DNA of 64,000 nucleotides from Streptomyces griseochromogenes (GTDB lineage: Bacteria > Actinomycetota > Actinomycetes > Streptomycetales > Streptomycetaceae), in the NCBI RefSeq assembly GCF_001542625.1, contig NZ_CP016279.1:1922001-1986000 (forward strand), written 5' to 3'. Positions 24,931 through 34,638 of this stretch are shown here, piece after piece (position 1 is the stretch's first letter; every line of letters starts with the position of its first letter). Position numbers and translations under genes: made by a program. A model generated the notes under the pieces. The model did not search any database. It was given only the letters and a program-made list of their open reading frames with translations, and was not told where the DNA came from.

Positions 24931-26076
24931 TCAGTATCCGAAGTCCTGCGTCCACCAGGGCCCGCCGGTGCCCAGGTGCACGCCGACGCCGAGGGTCTTG
25001 AAGTCGCAGTTCAGTATGTTGGCGCGGTGCCCGGGGCTGTTCATCCAGGCCCGCATCACGGCCGCCGCGTCCGCCTGGCCGCGGGCTATGTTCTCGCCGC
25101 CGAGATCGGTGATGCCCGCCTTCGCGGCCCGGTCCCACGGGGTGGCCCCGTCCGGGTCGGTGTGGTCGAAGAAGTCCCGCGCGGCCATGTCGTCGCTGAA
25201 GGACTCGGCCAGACCGGACAGCGCGGAGTTCGCCGCCAGGGGGCTGCAGCCGACTTTCGCCCGCTCCTCGTTGACGAGCTTGAGCACCTCCGCCTCGGCG
25301 GCGGCCCTCGCCGACACCGTCACCGGTGCGGAGGATGCCGTCGGCGCCTTGGTCGCCGTACGCGACGGCCCGGTCCTGGGTGCGCCGGCCTTGTCCGTCG
25401 GCTTCGGCTTCTCCGAAGGCTTCTCCGTGGGCTTCTCCGTGGGAGTGGGAGAGGCCGGGGCCGAGGACGCGGGTGCCGACGGGGAGGCGGAGACCGACGG
25501 GGAGGCGGGCCGGGCCGGCGGGGCCGAGTGCCCGGTGCCGTGGTGCGTGGCCGAGGCGCCGCCGCCCGGGCTGTCCGCGCTGCCGGAGGTGCCACCCTGC
25601 TCGCTGGCCGAGTTGCTGGGGGTGCCCGCCGCCTGCACCCGGTCGTCGCCGGTGGTGTGCGTGCTGCCGCCGAGCCGGTAGTTGTCCAGGCCGGGTATCG
25701 CGCCGGTGGTCACCGCGATCGTGCCGATGGCGACGGCGGCGGAGACCCCGAGCAGGCCGGTGCGCACCGGCGTCGCCACCCTCTTGCGGTGCCGGTGGTC
25801 CGGGGACGGGCCGCCGCCCCGGGCGAAGCCGCCGTCGCCGGGGGTCATCGGCTTGGCTTCGGCGTCCATCGCGTACAGGTAGGCCGTGCTCCGGGCGTTG
25901 GCCTCGGCGTAGGCCTCCGGGTTCAGGTAGGGAGCGATACCCATGGGCGCGTGCTCACCCGCGGACGAGTCCTGTGGGTACTCGCCGCCCGTGACCGGGC
26001 TGTGCGTGTCGGTGACCCCCGTGGCGCGGCCCTCGGCGGCGCGTCCGGCGGCGGAGCGTCGGTGGCGTCCCACCAT
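24931..26076 (-). CDS. membrane-anchored CAP (SCP/PR-1) domain protein
   Basis: 381 residues. Cytoplasmic N-terminal part of about 95 residues, a basic stretch HRHRKRVATPV, one membrane helix (about residues 104-128, GLLGVSAAVAIGTIAV), then a long Ser/Pro/Ala/Thr/Lys-rich linker (about 150-255). A C-terminal CAP domain (about 260-381) has LVNEERAKVGC, FFDHTDPDG, GENIARG and SPGHRANILN. The protein should therefore display the CAP domain outside the membrane; bacterial CAP proteins of this type have no agreed function. It is convergent with the flavodoxin-like gene. Confidence 0.85.
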   Translation of the reverse strand: MVGRHRRSAAGRAAEGRATGVTDTHSPVTGGEYPQDSSAGEHAPMGIAPYLNPEAYAEANARSTAYLYAMDAEAKPMTPGDGGFARGGGPSPDHRHRKRVATPVRTGLLGVSAAVAIGTIAVTTGAIPGLDNYRLGGSTHTTGDDRVQAAGTPSNSASEQGGTSGSADSPGGGASATHHGTGHSAPPARPASPSVSASPSAPASSAPASPTPTEKPTEKPSEKPKPTDKAGAPRTGPSRTATKAPTASSAPVTVSARAAAEAEVLKLVNEERAKVGCSPLAANSALSGLAESFSDDMAARDFFDHTDPDGATPWDRAAKAGITDLGGENIARGQADAAAVMRAWMNSPGHRANILNCDFKTLGVGVHLGTGGPWWTQDFGY

Positions 26077-26258
26077 GTCCTTGCCCTCTTCCTCGTCCTC
26101 GCGGTCGACCGGGCACCGTGCCGACGAGTAGCTCCTTCTGGCCGACCCGGCTCACTCGATCGTGTGAGTTTCATATGAGATGCATTGGGTGGGGACGGTA
26201 CCGCATGGCGCCGGGGGAGGACGTGTGGCGAGTGGCATCGGCCCGTTAGGTTGCACCC

Positions 26259-26540
26259 ATGAGCGAGGATGTACGGCTGGTCGCCTGGGTGCGCGGACGA
26301 GTTCAGGGTGTGGGTTTCCGCTGGTTCACGCGTGCCAAGGCGCTGGAGATCGGTGGGCTGAGTGGTTTTGCTCTCAATTTGGGCGATGGCCGCGTCCAGG
26401 TGGTCGCGGAGGGGGCGCGCGAGGGGTGTGAAGGGTTGCTGGACTGGCTCCAGGGCGGCGACACGCCCGGGTGGGTGGACGGTGTCACCGAGATCTGGGA
26501 CACACCCCGCGGCGGCTACGACGGCTTCGCGATCCGCTGA
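26259..26540 (+). CDS. acyP: acylphosphatase
   Basis: 93 residues. The signature [16 protein letters not shown] carries the phosphate-binding arginine, and [16 protein letters not shown] the catalytic asparagine. It hydrolyses acyl phosphates such as acetyl or carbamoyl phosphate. Length is normal. The stop codon is immediately followed by a long inverted repeat (26541-26612). Confidence 0.93.
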   Translation: MSEDVRLVAWVRGRVQGVGFRWFTRAKALEIGGLSGFALNLGDGRVQVVAEGAREGCEGLLDWLQGGDTPGWVDGVTEIWDTPRGGYDGFAIR

Positions 26541-26612
26541 GTCGTTTCTGTAAAGCCCCGCAGGTCGATGCGCCGCGAGTTGCCCCAGGCACCTGCTCGA
26601 AGCAGAAACGAC
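26541..26612. repeat. nested inverted repeat after acyP
   Basis: GTCGTTTCTG (26541-26550) is the exact complement of CAGAAACGAC (26603-26612). Nested inside are GCAGGT (26560-26565) and ACCTGC (26591-26596). The RNA could form a long two-step hairpin directly at the acyP stop codon. No T run follows the structure. Confidence 0.6.
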
Positions 26613-26923
26613 CTGGTGGTTGCCAAGAAGAGCGCGGCATGGCAGGCTCCGCTGGTACAGCTGATCGCCACGCCCTGAGGGCCCCGCAGGAGAGGCAGCG
26701 CCGCCAGTTCCCAGGCCGCGCGCCCAGGGTTTGCCCGTCAATACAGGGCGTGATCGTGTTGACCGTCAAACTTTTTGGTGAGACGCTGAAAGCCCCGCGC
26801 ACCTTAGCTGTTTGGCATGTAGGAACGGCAGAGCAACCCTCGAGTGTGCCAAGCACCGCGGGTGCGAATCCCTCACGACCCACACCGCATCGGTCGGTCA
26901 CTCAGTGTGGAGGACCATCCATC
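26613..26923 (+). other. non-coding stretch upstream of the small coiled-coil gene
   Basis: No credible ORF is seen. It contains a short palindrome TTGACCGTCAA at 26759-26769 that overlaps a -35-like TTGACC, and CAAACTTTTTGG, an unusually AT-rich patch. A tRNA-like fragment near 26840-26885 does not fold as a tRNA. A good GGAGG ribosome site for the next gene is at the 3' end. Confidence 0.5.
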
Positions 26924-27127
26924 ATGGCAAAGGCGCTTCTCGGTTACGTCGGCGGCTCCGACCCTCGACTCCTCGCCGAGATGCGACGGCTGCAGCAGCG
27001 TGTCCAGGACCTGGAGTCCGAGCTCGTACGGATCCAGGCGGAAAATGACGCGCTGACGGCTGCCGCCTCTCAGGACAGGATCATGGAGAGCATCGACGCA
27101 CACCAGGCGGAGCCTGCGCTCACCTGA
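26924..27127 (+). CDS. small coiled-coil protein, unknown function
   Basis: 67 residues, ATG with GTGGAGGACC upstream. The central part LLAEMRRLQQRVQDLESELVRIQAENDAL is a clear leucine-zipper-like coiled coil with heptad spacing, and the N-terminus is MAKALLGYVGGSDPR. No DNA-binding basic region is obvious. It is flanked by its own regulatory stretch and a strong terminator, so it is probably a single-gene transcript upstream of smc. Confidence 0.75.
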   Translation: MAKALLGYVGGSDPRLLAEMRRLQQRVQDLESELVRIQAENDALTAAASQDRIMESIDAHQAEPALT

Positions 27128-27233
27128 TCGCTGCATCGCTCCACGACAGCACTCGCAGCGGTTGGGCTGCCCGTATCAACCGCACAGTTGTCAGACAAAC
27201 TGAAACCCAGTTGCCAGAGTTGCAAGGGACGCT

Positions 27234-27266
27234 TCGGCGTCCCTTCTTTCTTTCCCCCGCGCATCC
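27234..27266 (+). terminator. strong rho-independent terminator
   Basis: AAGGGACGC and GCGTCCCTT form a perfect 9-bp stem closed by a TTCG tetraloop and followed by TCTTTCTTTCC. It ends the small coiled-coil gene and insulates smc. Confidence 0.9.
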
Positions 27267-27372
27267 TTTCACCGTCTTTAACGTCTGGTGTGCCCTGCAT
27301 GTTCAATGGCGAAACCGTGGGGTGGCGAGTGTTCGTGGAGTGAGATAGCGGCGCCGGGTAGAGTCCAGCGGC

Positions 27373-30300
27373 GTGCACCTCAAGGCCCTGACCCTGCGCG
27401 GGTTCAAGTCGTTCGCCTCGGCGACCACGCTCCGGTTCGAACCGGGGATCACGTGTGTCGTCGGCCCGAACGGCTCGGGCAAGTCCAATGTCGTGGACGC
27501 GCTGAGCTGGGTCATGGGCGAGCAGGGTGCCAAGTCGCTGCGCGGCGGCAAGATGGAGGACGTCATCTTCGCCGGCACCACCGGCCGCCCGCCGCTGGGC
27601 CGCGCCGAGGTGTCCCTGACCATCGACAACTCCGACGGGGCGCTGCCCATCGAGTACGCCGAGGTCACCATCACGCGGATCATGTTCCGCAACGGCGGCA
27701 GCGAATACCAGATCAATGGCGACACCTGCCGCCTCCTGGACATCCAGGAACTCCTCTCCGACTCCGGTATCGGCCGCGAGATGCACGTCATCGTCGGTCA
27801 GGGCCAGCTCGACTCCGTCCTGCACGCGGACCCGATGGGCCGCCGCGCCTTCATCGAAGAGGCCGCCGGCGTCCTCAAGCACCGCAAGCGCAAGGAGAAG
27901 GCGCTCAGGAAACTGGACGCGATGCAGGCCAACCTCGCGCGCGTGCAGGACCTCACCGACGAACTGCGCCGTCAGCTCAAGCCGCTCGGCCGGCAGGCGG
28001 CGGTCGCGCGCCGGGCCGCCGTCATCCAGGCGGACCTCCGCGACGCCCGCCTGAGGCTGCTCGCCGACGACCTCGTACGACTGCGCGAGGCGCTCAAGTC
28101 CGAGATCGCCGACGAGGCGGCCCTGAAGGAGCGCAAGGAATCGGCCGAGCAGGAGCTGAAGAAGGCGCTCCAGCGGGAGGCCCTGCTGGAGGACGAGGTA
28201 CGGCAGCTCACACCGCGCCTGCAGCTCGCCCAGCAGACCTGGTACGAGCTGTCCCAGCTGGCCGAACGGGTGCGCGGCACCATCTCGCTGGCCGACGCCC
28301 GGGTCAAGAGCGCCACCTCCGTACCCCCGAGGAGCGGCGCGGCCGGGACCCCGAGGACCTGGAGCGCGAGGCCGCCCGCATCCGTGAGCAGGAGGCCGAG
28401 CTGGAGGCCGCTCTGGAAGCGGCCCAACGCGCCCTCGACGACACCGTCGCCCACCGCGCAGAGCTGGAGCGGGAGCTGGCGGTCGAGGAACGCCGCCTCA
28501 AGGACGTCGCCCGCGCCATCGCCGACCGCCGCGAAGGGCTGGCCCGGCTCTCCGGCCAGGTCAACGCGGCCCGCTCGCGCGCCGCGTCCGCGCAGGCCGA
28601 GATCGACCGGCTGGCCGCCGCCCGCGACGAGGCCCAGGAGCGCGCGGCCTCGGCCCAGGAGGAGTACGAGGCCCTGAAGGCCGAGGTCGACGGCCTCGAC
28701 GCCGAGGACGTGGACCTCGCCGAACAGCACGAGGCGGCCAAGCGGCGGCTCGCGGAGGCGGAGGCCGCGCTGGGCGCAGCCCGCGAGGCGGTCACCGCGG
28801 CCGAACGCAGGCGCGCCGCGACCCAGGCCCGCCACGAGGCGCTGGCGCTGGGCCTTCGCCGCAAGGACGGCACCGGCATACTGCTGGGCGCCCGGGACCG
28901 CCTCGCCGGAGTCCTGGGCCCGGCGGCGGAACTGCTGACGGTGACCTCGGGCCACGAGGTCGCGCTCGCCGCCGCCTTCGGCGCGGCGGCCGACGCGATC
29001 GCCGTGACGACCCCGGCATCGGCGGCAGAAGCGATCCGCCTCCTGCGCAAACAGGACGGCGGACGCGCGGCACTGCTGCTGGCGGGCCCGCCGGACGAGC
29101 CACGGCTGCCCGGTTCCCCCGCGGGAGCCATGGGCGGCCCCGGCGCACCGGAATGCGGTCGTGTCGCTGGGGCTTCGGGTACTGGTGGGCCGGGGGAGCT
29201 GCGGGCCGTTGATGCGGCGGGTGGTTTCGGCGGGTCGGGGGCGCCGGGTGCCGGTGCGCCGGAGGCCGGTCGTGTCGCTGGGGCTTCGGGTACTGGTGGG
29301 CCGGGGGAGCTGCGGGCCGTTGATGCGGCGGGTGGTTTCGGCGGGTCGGGGGCGCCGGGTGCTGGTGCGCCGGAGGCCGGTCGTGTCGCTGGGGCTTCGG
29401 GTATTGGTGGGCCGGGGGAGCTGCGGGCCGTCGATGTCCCGGGCGGTTACGGCGGCATCGGAGCGCCGGGCGACAGAGGTGGAGCGTCGGCCGGCATGGG
29501 TGGCCATGGCGACGGGCGGGCCGACGGGGCAACGCTGCCCGAGCCGGTCCCGACGGATGCCGAGGCCGGGCACGGTGGCGGTGCCGCGGCGGGGCACGGT
29601 GGCGGTGCCGTCTCCGGTGCCGCAGGCCCGGACGGGTCCCGCCCCGCCGGCCCGGCTTTCGCAGCCGACCTGGTCAGCGGCCCCGCCGAACTCATGCCCG
29701 CCGTGCGGCGGCTGCTGCGCGGGATCGCCGTCGTGGGCACGCTCGAAGACGCCGAGGATCTCGTCTACGCCCACCCCGACCTCACCGCTGTCACCGCCGA
29801 AGGCGACCTGCTCGGTGCGCACTTCGCGCACGGCGGGTCGGCCGGGGCACCCAGCCTGCTGGAGGTGCAGGCCTCCGTGGACGAGGCCGCGGCGGAGCTC
29901 GAGGAGCTGGCCGTGCGCTGCGAGGAGCTGACCGAGACGCAGCGGGTTGCGGCCGAGCGGCGCGTCGAGGCCGCCGCGTTCGTGGAGGAGCTGGGCGAGC
30001 GGCGTCGCGCCGCCGACCGGGAGAAGTCGGCCGTGGCCCAGCAGCTCGGCCGCCTCGCCGGGCAGGCGCGGGGGGCCGCCGGGGAGGCCGAGCGGTCGGC
30101 CGCGGCGGCCGCGCGTGCGCAGGAAGCGCTGGAGAGGGCCGCGCAGGAGGCCGAGGAGCTGGCCGAGCGGCTGATGGTGGCAGAGGAGATGCCGGTCGAG
30201 GAGGAGCCGGACACCTCCGTGCGGGACCGGCTCGCCGCCGACGGCGCCAACGCCCGGCAGACCGAGATGGAGGCCCGCCTTCAGGTCCGTACCCATGAGG

Positions 30301-31451
30301 AGCGGGTCAAGGGGCTCGCCGGACGGGCCGATTCGCTGGACCGGGCCGCCCGCGCGGAACGCGAGGCACGCGCGCGTGCCGAGCAGCGGCGGGCCCGGCT
30401 GCGGCACGAGGCCGCCGTCGCGGAGGCCGTCGCGGCCGGCGCCCGGCAGCTGCTCGCCCACGTCGAGGTGTCCCTCGGCCGTGCCGAACGGGAGCGGACC
30501 GCCGCCGAGGCGGCCAAGGCCGTACGCGAGCAGGAGCTGACCGCTGCGCGGAACGCGGGACGCGAACTCAAGTCCGAGCTGGACAAATTGACGGACTCGG
30601 TGCACCGGGGCGAGGTGCTCGGCGCCGAGAAGCGGCTGCGGATCGAGCAGCTGGAGACCAAGGCGCTGGAAGAGCTGGGCGTGGAACCGGCCGGGCTCGT
30701 GTCCGAGTACGGCCCGCACCAGCTCGTGCCGCCCTCCCTGCCCGCCGAGGGCGAGGTGCTGCCGGAGGACCCGGAGGATCCGCGCAATCAGCCCCGGCCG
30801 TTCGTCCGCGCCGAGCAGGAGAAGCGGCTCAAGGCGGCCGAGCGCGCGTATCAGCAGCTGGGCAAGGTCAACCCGCTGGCGCTGGAGGAGTTCGCGGCCC
30901 TGGAGGAACGCCACAAGTTCCTCAGCGAGCAGCTCGAAGACCTGAAGAAGACCCGCGCCGACCTCCTCCAAGTGGTGAAGGAGGTGGACGAGCGGGTCGA
31001 GCAGGTGTTCACCGAGGCGTACCGGGACACGGCCCGCGAGTTCGAGGGCGTCTTCAGCCGGCTCTTCCCGGGCGGCGAGGGACGGCTGATCCTGACCGAT
31101 CCCGACAACATGCTCACCACGGGCGTCGAGGTCGAGGCCCGCCCGCCGGGCAAGAAGGTCAAGCGGCTCTCCCTGCTCTCGGGCGGCGAGCGGTCGCTGA
31201 CCGCCGTCGCGCTGCTGGTGTCGATCTTCAAGGCACGGCCGAGCCCGTTCTACGTCATGGACGAGGTCGAGGCCGCCCTCGACGACACCAACCTCCAGCG
31301 GCTGATCCGGATCATGCAGGAACTGCAGGAGGCCTCGCAGCTGATCGTGATCACGCACCAGAAGCGCACGATGGAGGTCGCCGACGCGCTGTACGGCGTC
31401 TCCATGCAGGGCGATGGTGTGTCGAAGGTCATCTCCCAGCGGCTGCGCTAG
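27373..31451 (+). pseudogene. smc: chromosome segregation ATPase SMC, frame-broken in this sequence
   Basis: Start GTG 27373 gives [15 protein letters not shown], Walker [10 protein letters not shown] and the Q-loop region. This frame stays in homology to about 28320, then runs out of it to a stop at 28677. The rest, from [15 protein letters not shown] (about 28326) to the stop at 31451, is in another frame and carries the coiled coils, hinge, signature LLSGGERS and Walker B FYVMDEVEAALDD. Restoring one C in the run at 28324-28328 would join them into about 1359 residues. SMC holds and organises chromosome arms with ScpA/ScpB. A sequencing error or a true null allele are both possible. The hinge has a long Gly/Ala-rich insert with tandem repeats. 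TAGAGT at 27359 hints at a leaderless promoter. Confidence 0.9.
29156..29488 (+). repeat. three tandem 111-bp units in the smc hinge
   Basis: Units begin at 29156, 29267 and 29378, each with CGGTCGTGTCGCTGGGGCTT. Copies 1 and 2 are nearly identical; copy 3 diverges in its second half. The period of 111 bp is 37 codons, so frame is kept. The encoded unit is about GRVAGASGTGGPGELRAVD plus a Gly/Ala-rich stretch. Confidence 0.92.
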
Positions 31452-31473
31452 CACCGACTTCAAGATCAACTGA

Positions 31474-31500
31474 CTCTGTGTTCATTTCTTGAACGCAGAG
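31474..31500 (+). terminator. smc terminator hairpin
   Basis: CTCTGTGTTCA pairs with TGAACGCAGAG (one G-U pair) around TTTCT, starting 23 bp after the smc stop. No T run follows. Confidence 0.65.
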
Positions 31501-31538
31501 CCCTCGGGCGTATCTAAAAACTCACAGCCGTTGAAGTA

Positions 31539-31566
31539 TTGACTTCGAAACTTGAAGGCATAGTCT
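31539..31566 (+). promoter_or_regulatory. glcP promoter candidate
   Basis: TTGACT (31539-31544) and TAGTCT (31561-31566) separated by 16 bp, in an AT-rich 200-bp spacer. TTGAAG and CTTGAAGG repeats around it could be regulator sites. The start codon is 87 bp downstream. Confidence 0.5.
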
Positions 31567-31652
31567 CTGCAACGTTGCTTTTACCTTCAGGTCTCACCCG
31601 TAAGGGCTGACCCCCCACTCCGGCAGCGTTGCCGGGGGCCCGAGGAGTACAC

Positions 31653-33071
31653 GTGACCAGCACAGCGCAGGCACCCAAGACAGGAGCCGGGACGGCTCAG
31701 CCCGAACATCTCGGGCACGTCATCTTCATCGCGGCGGCGGCCGCGATGGGCGGTTTCCTCTTCGGCTACGACAGCTCCGTCATCAACGGCGCCGTCGAGG
31801 CCATCCGGGACCGCTACGACATCGGTTCCGCGGCGCTGGCGCAGGTCATCGCCATCGCTCTGATCGGCTGCGCCATCGGCGCCGCGACCGCCGGCCGCAT
31901 AGCCGACCGTATCGGCCGCATCCGGGTCATGCAGATAGCCGCCGTGCTGTTCACGGTCAGCGCCGTCGGCTCGGCGCTCCCCTTCTCGCTCTGGGACTTC
32001 GCCCTCTGGCGCGTGGTCGGCGGCTTCGGCATCGGCATGGCCTCCGTCATCGGCCCCGCCTACATCGCGGAGGTCGCCCCGCCCGCCTACCGCGGCCGCC
32101 TCGGCTCCTTCCAGCAGGCCGCGATCGTCATCGGCATCGCCATCTCACAGCTGGTCAACTGGGGCCTGCTGAACGCCGCCGACGGCGACCAGCGCGGCAA
32201 GCTGATGGGCCTGGAGGCCTGGCAGGTCATGCTCGGCGTCATGGTCGTCCCGGCCGTCCTGTACGGACTGCTCTCCTTCGCCATCCCCGAGTCGCCGCGC
32301 TTCCTGATCTCCGTCGGCAAGCGTGACCGTGCCCGCGAGATCCTCGCCGAGGTCGAGGGCCAGGGCGGTGACCTGGACGCCCGTGTCGCCGAGATCGAGC
32401 ACGCGATGAAGAGCGAGCACAAGTCCACCTTCAAGGACCTGCTCGGCGGCGGCTTCTTCTTCAAGCCGATCGTCTGGATCGGTATCGGCCTGTCGGTCTT
32501 CCAGCAGTTCGTCGGCATCAACGTCGCGTTCTACTACTCCTCGACGCTGTGGCAGTCGGTCGGTGTCGACCCGACGGACTCGTTCTTCTACTCCTTCACG
32601 ACGTCGATCATCAACATCGTCGGCACCGTGATCGCGATGATCTTCGTGGACCGCGTCGGCCGCAAGCCGCTCGCGCTCATCGGCTCGGTCGGCATGGCCC
32701 TCGGCCTCGCCCTTGAGGCCTGGGCGTTCTCCTCCCACCTGGTGGACGGCAAGCTGCCCGCCGCCCAGGGCTGGGTCGCCCTGATCGCCGCCCATGTGTT
32801 CGTCCTCTTCTTCGCCCTGTCCTGGGGCGTGGTCGTCTGGGTCATGCTCGGCGAGATGTTCCCGAACAAGATCCGCGCCGCCGCCCTGGGCGTGGCCGCC
32901 GCCGCGCAGTGGATCGCCAACTGGGCCATCACCGCGAGCTTCCCGTCGCTGGCCGACTGGAACCTGGCCGGCACCTATGTGATCTACGCGGTCTTCGCCG
33001 CGCTCTCCATCCCGTTCGTCCTGAAGTTCGTCAAGGAGACGAAGGGCAAGGCGCTGGAGGAGATGGGCTGA
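31653..33071 (+). CDS. glcP: sugar:H+ symporter of the major facilitator superfamily, glucose permease
   Basis: 472 residues, GTG start with CGAGGAG upstream. Twelve membrane segments. Sugar porter signatures are present: GFLFGYDSSVINGAV in helix 1, GRIADRIGR, PESPRFL between helices 6 and 7, QQFVGINVAFYYSS, VDRVGRKPL and the C-terminal KETKGKALEEM. Length and sequence fit the Streptomyces glucose permease GlcP, which is encoded beside smc in S. coelicolor. It is flanked by a clear promoter candidate upstream and a strong hairpin downstream, so likely monocistronic. Confidence 0.92.
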   Translation: MTSTAQAPKTGAGTAQPEHLGHVIFIAAAAAMGGFLFGYDSSVINGAVEAIRDRYDIGSAALAQVIAIALIGCAIGAATAGRIADRIGRIRVMQIAAVLFTVSAVGSALPFSLWDFALWRVVGGFGIGMASVIGPAYIAEVAPPAYRGRLGSFQQAAIVIGIAISQLVNWGLLNAADGDQRGKLMGLEAWQVMLGVMVVPAVLYGLLSFAIPESPRFLISVGKRDRAREILAEVEGQGGDLDARVAEIEHAMKSEHKSTFKDLLGGGFFFKPIVWIGIGLSVFQQFVGINVAFYYSSTLWQSVGVDPTDSFFYSFTTSIINIVGTVIAMIFVDRVGRKPLALIGSVGMALGLALEAWAFSSHLVDGKLPAAQGWVALIAAHVFVLFFALSWGVVVWVMLGEMFPNKIRAAALGVAAAAQWIANWAITASFPSLADWNLAGTYVIYAVFAALSIPFVLKFVKETKGKALEEMG

Positions 33072-33128
33072 GGCCCCGCAGTCCCGAGGAGACGGGCCCA
33101 GACCCCGCTGCCCTTCTCCTCGCACCGT

Positions 33129-33169
33129 CCGCCGCCCCTGCTCGGCCACTGTCCGAGCAGGGGCGGCGG
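33129..33169. terminator. bidirectional terminator between convergent genes
   Basis: Seventeen-base-pair perfect stem, left arm beginning CCGCCGCCCCTG and right arm ending GGGGCGGCGG, with loop CCACTGT. It lies between glcP (plus) and the gene ending at 33236 (minus) and could stop transcription from both sides. Confidence 0.85.
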
Positions 33170-33171
33170 CC

Positions 33172-33243
33172 TTGTCCCACCAGCCCCGTCCCACCAGCTC
33201 CGTCCCGCCGGGCCGCGTCCCGCCAGGCCCCGTCCTCACCAGA
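33172..33243. repeat. degenerate short tandem repeat
   Basis: About five imperfect 14-16-bp units of the form CGTCCCACCAGCCC / CGTCCCGCCAGGCC in tandem. They end at the stop of the minus-strand gene. No function is evident. Confidence 0.6.
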
Positions 33244-33613
33244 TGAGGACGCCACCGCCGATCGCCAGGGCCTTGTGGGCGCTCTCCTCGATGATCCGCA
33301 AGCGGGTGTCGATCTGATGCCGATGCTCCTCCACCGTCCGCGGCCGGTCGGTGCCGTGCGCGACCGCGTCGAGACGGGTGCGCAGCAGGGCGACCTCGCG
33401 CAGCAACTCCGGCACGTCCACGGCCTCCACGTAGAGATCGTCCTCGGCCAGCAGGGGCAGGAGCCGGGCGCCGAGCCCGCGCACGAACTCGTGTCCCCAC
33501 ACCGTCGTGCGCCACGACTCGAAGCCGCCGGACCGGTACACGTCGTCGGGCACGTCGAGTATCCGGATCTTTCCGTCCGGCTCTCGGACGAACACCTCCA
33601 CCAACAGACTCAT
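33236..33613 (-). CDS. conserved hypothetical protein
   Basis: 125 residues starting MSLLVEVFVREPDGKIRILDVP. No recognised domain. A beta-rich N-terminal third is followed by a helical C-terminal half (VPELLREVALLRTRLDAVAH, HQIDTRLRIIEESAHKALA). No signal peptide or membrane helix. It begins 53 bp after the LLM oxidoreductase on the same strand, so could be in the same transcript. Function unknown. Confidence 0.6.
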   Translation of the reverse strand: MSLLVEVFVREPDGKIRILDVPDDVYRSGGFESWRTTVWGHEFVRGLGARLLPLLAEDDLYVEAVDVPELLREVALLRTRLDAVAHGTDRPRTVEEHRHQIDTRLRIIEESAHKALAIGGGVLIW

Positions 33614-33666
33614 GACGGCAGTCGATCACCGCCGGTCCCGACCGGACCACCGGTTATCGCCGCGGC

Positions 33667-34638
33667 TCAGCCCCTCAGCGCCGGAATCACCCGCTCCGCG
33701 AACAGCCCGAGGCTCCGCCATCCCTCCTCCACCGGCATCCCGCCCGCCAGGGGATGCAGGACGAGACTGTCCAGACCCTGCGTCACGCACTGCTCCGGCG
33801 TGAGGATCCGGTACACGCCCTCCGCGCGCAGCTCGTCCACCGTCGTGGCCGTCGACTTCACGGCCGAGCGGATCTGCTCCGACTGCCAGGAGGCATAGGT
33901 CCGCGCCTCGTGCAGAAAGTGCTCGCCGTACTCGGCCCATGCCCGGTCCGGGTCCTCGGCGATGTGCAGCAGCGGAGTCTCGGCGGCGGGCATCATCGTC
34001 CAGCCCTCGGTGCCGTACTCCGTCAGCTTCTCCTTGTAGTACGCCTCCAGCTCCGGCAGATGCGCGCTCGGGAAGAACGGCAGGCCGAGGCGGGCGGCCC
34101 GGCGGGCGGCGGCCTTCGAGGAACCGCCGACCAGGAGCAGGGGGTGCGGATCGGTGTACGGGCGCGGGGTGAGCCGTACCGCACGGCCGCGGTAGGTGAA
34201 CTCCTCGCCGGTCCACGCCTTCAGCAGGGTCTCCAGCAGCTCGTCCTGGAGCCGGCCCCGCCGTTTCCAGTCGACGTCGAACAGGGCGTACTCCTCGGGC
34301 CGGTAGCCGATCCCGGCCACCGTCACCAGCCGCCCGCCGCTGAGTAGATCCAGCACCGCGATCTCTTCGGCAAGCCGCAGCGGGTCGTGCAGCGGGCCGA
34401 TCACCGCCGACACCGTCACGGCGATGTTCCGGGTCGCCCCGAACACCGCTCCCGCGAAGGCGAAGGGCGAGGGCAGCCAGTTGTTGTCGGCGCCGTGGTG
34501 CTCCTCGGTCTGCACGGTGGTGATCCCGCGCCCGTCCGCGTACGCGGTCATCTCCAGGGCCGCCCGGTAGCGGGCGGCGAGCTCGGCGGGGCCGGCGCCG
34601 GGTGCGACGAGGTTGAAGCGTACGACCGTGACGGGCAT
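33667..34638 (-). CDS. LLM class flavin-dependent oxidoreductase
   Basis: 323 residues. Luciferase-like TIM barrel: TTVQTEEHHGADNNWLPSP, the loop AVIGPLHDPLRLAEEIAVLD and SGGRLVTVAGIGYRPEEY are typical of FMN- or F420-dependent monooxygenases, and LLLVGGSSKAAARRAARLG is the phosphate-binding region. Cofactor (FMN or F420) and substrate cannot be told from sequence. It is divergent from the small Cys-rich gene at 34731. Confidence 0.85.
   Translation of the reverse strand: MPVTVVRFNLVAPGAGPAELAARYRAALEMTAYADGRGITTVQTEEHHGADNNWLPSPFAFAGAVFGATRNIAVTVSAVIGPLHDPLRLAEEIAVLDLLSGGRLVTVAGIGYRPEEYALFDVDWKRRGRLQDELLETLLKAWTGEEFTYRGRAVRLTPRPYTDPHPLLLVGGSSKAAARRAARLGLPFFPSAHLPELEAYYKEKLTEYGTEGWTMMPAAETPLLHIAEDPDRAWAEYGEHFLHEARTYASWQSEQIRSAVKSTATTVDELRAEGVYRILTPEQCVTQGLDSLVLHPLAGGMPVEEGWRSLGLFAERVIPALRG

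Noticed and set aside
26840..26890. tRNA-like segment (GGTGCGAATCCC resembling a T-arm, GGCAGAGC resembling a D-arm)
   Set aside because: The T stem has a mismatch, no 5' acceptor strand pairs with the 3' side, and no cloverleaf can be drawn.
28321..28332. Programmed frameshift in smc
   Set aside because: There is no slippery heptamer suited to a -1 shift with a downstream structure, and other bacterial smc genes are not known to use recoding. A missing base is simpler.
27972..31469. Very long minus-strand open frame opposite smc
   Set aside because: A shadow of codon bias in GC-rich DNA; its residues are an Arg/Gly/Leu mixture without motifs and smc on the plus strand is unmistakable.
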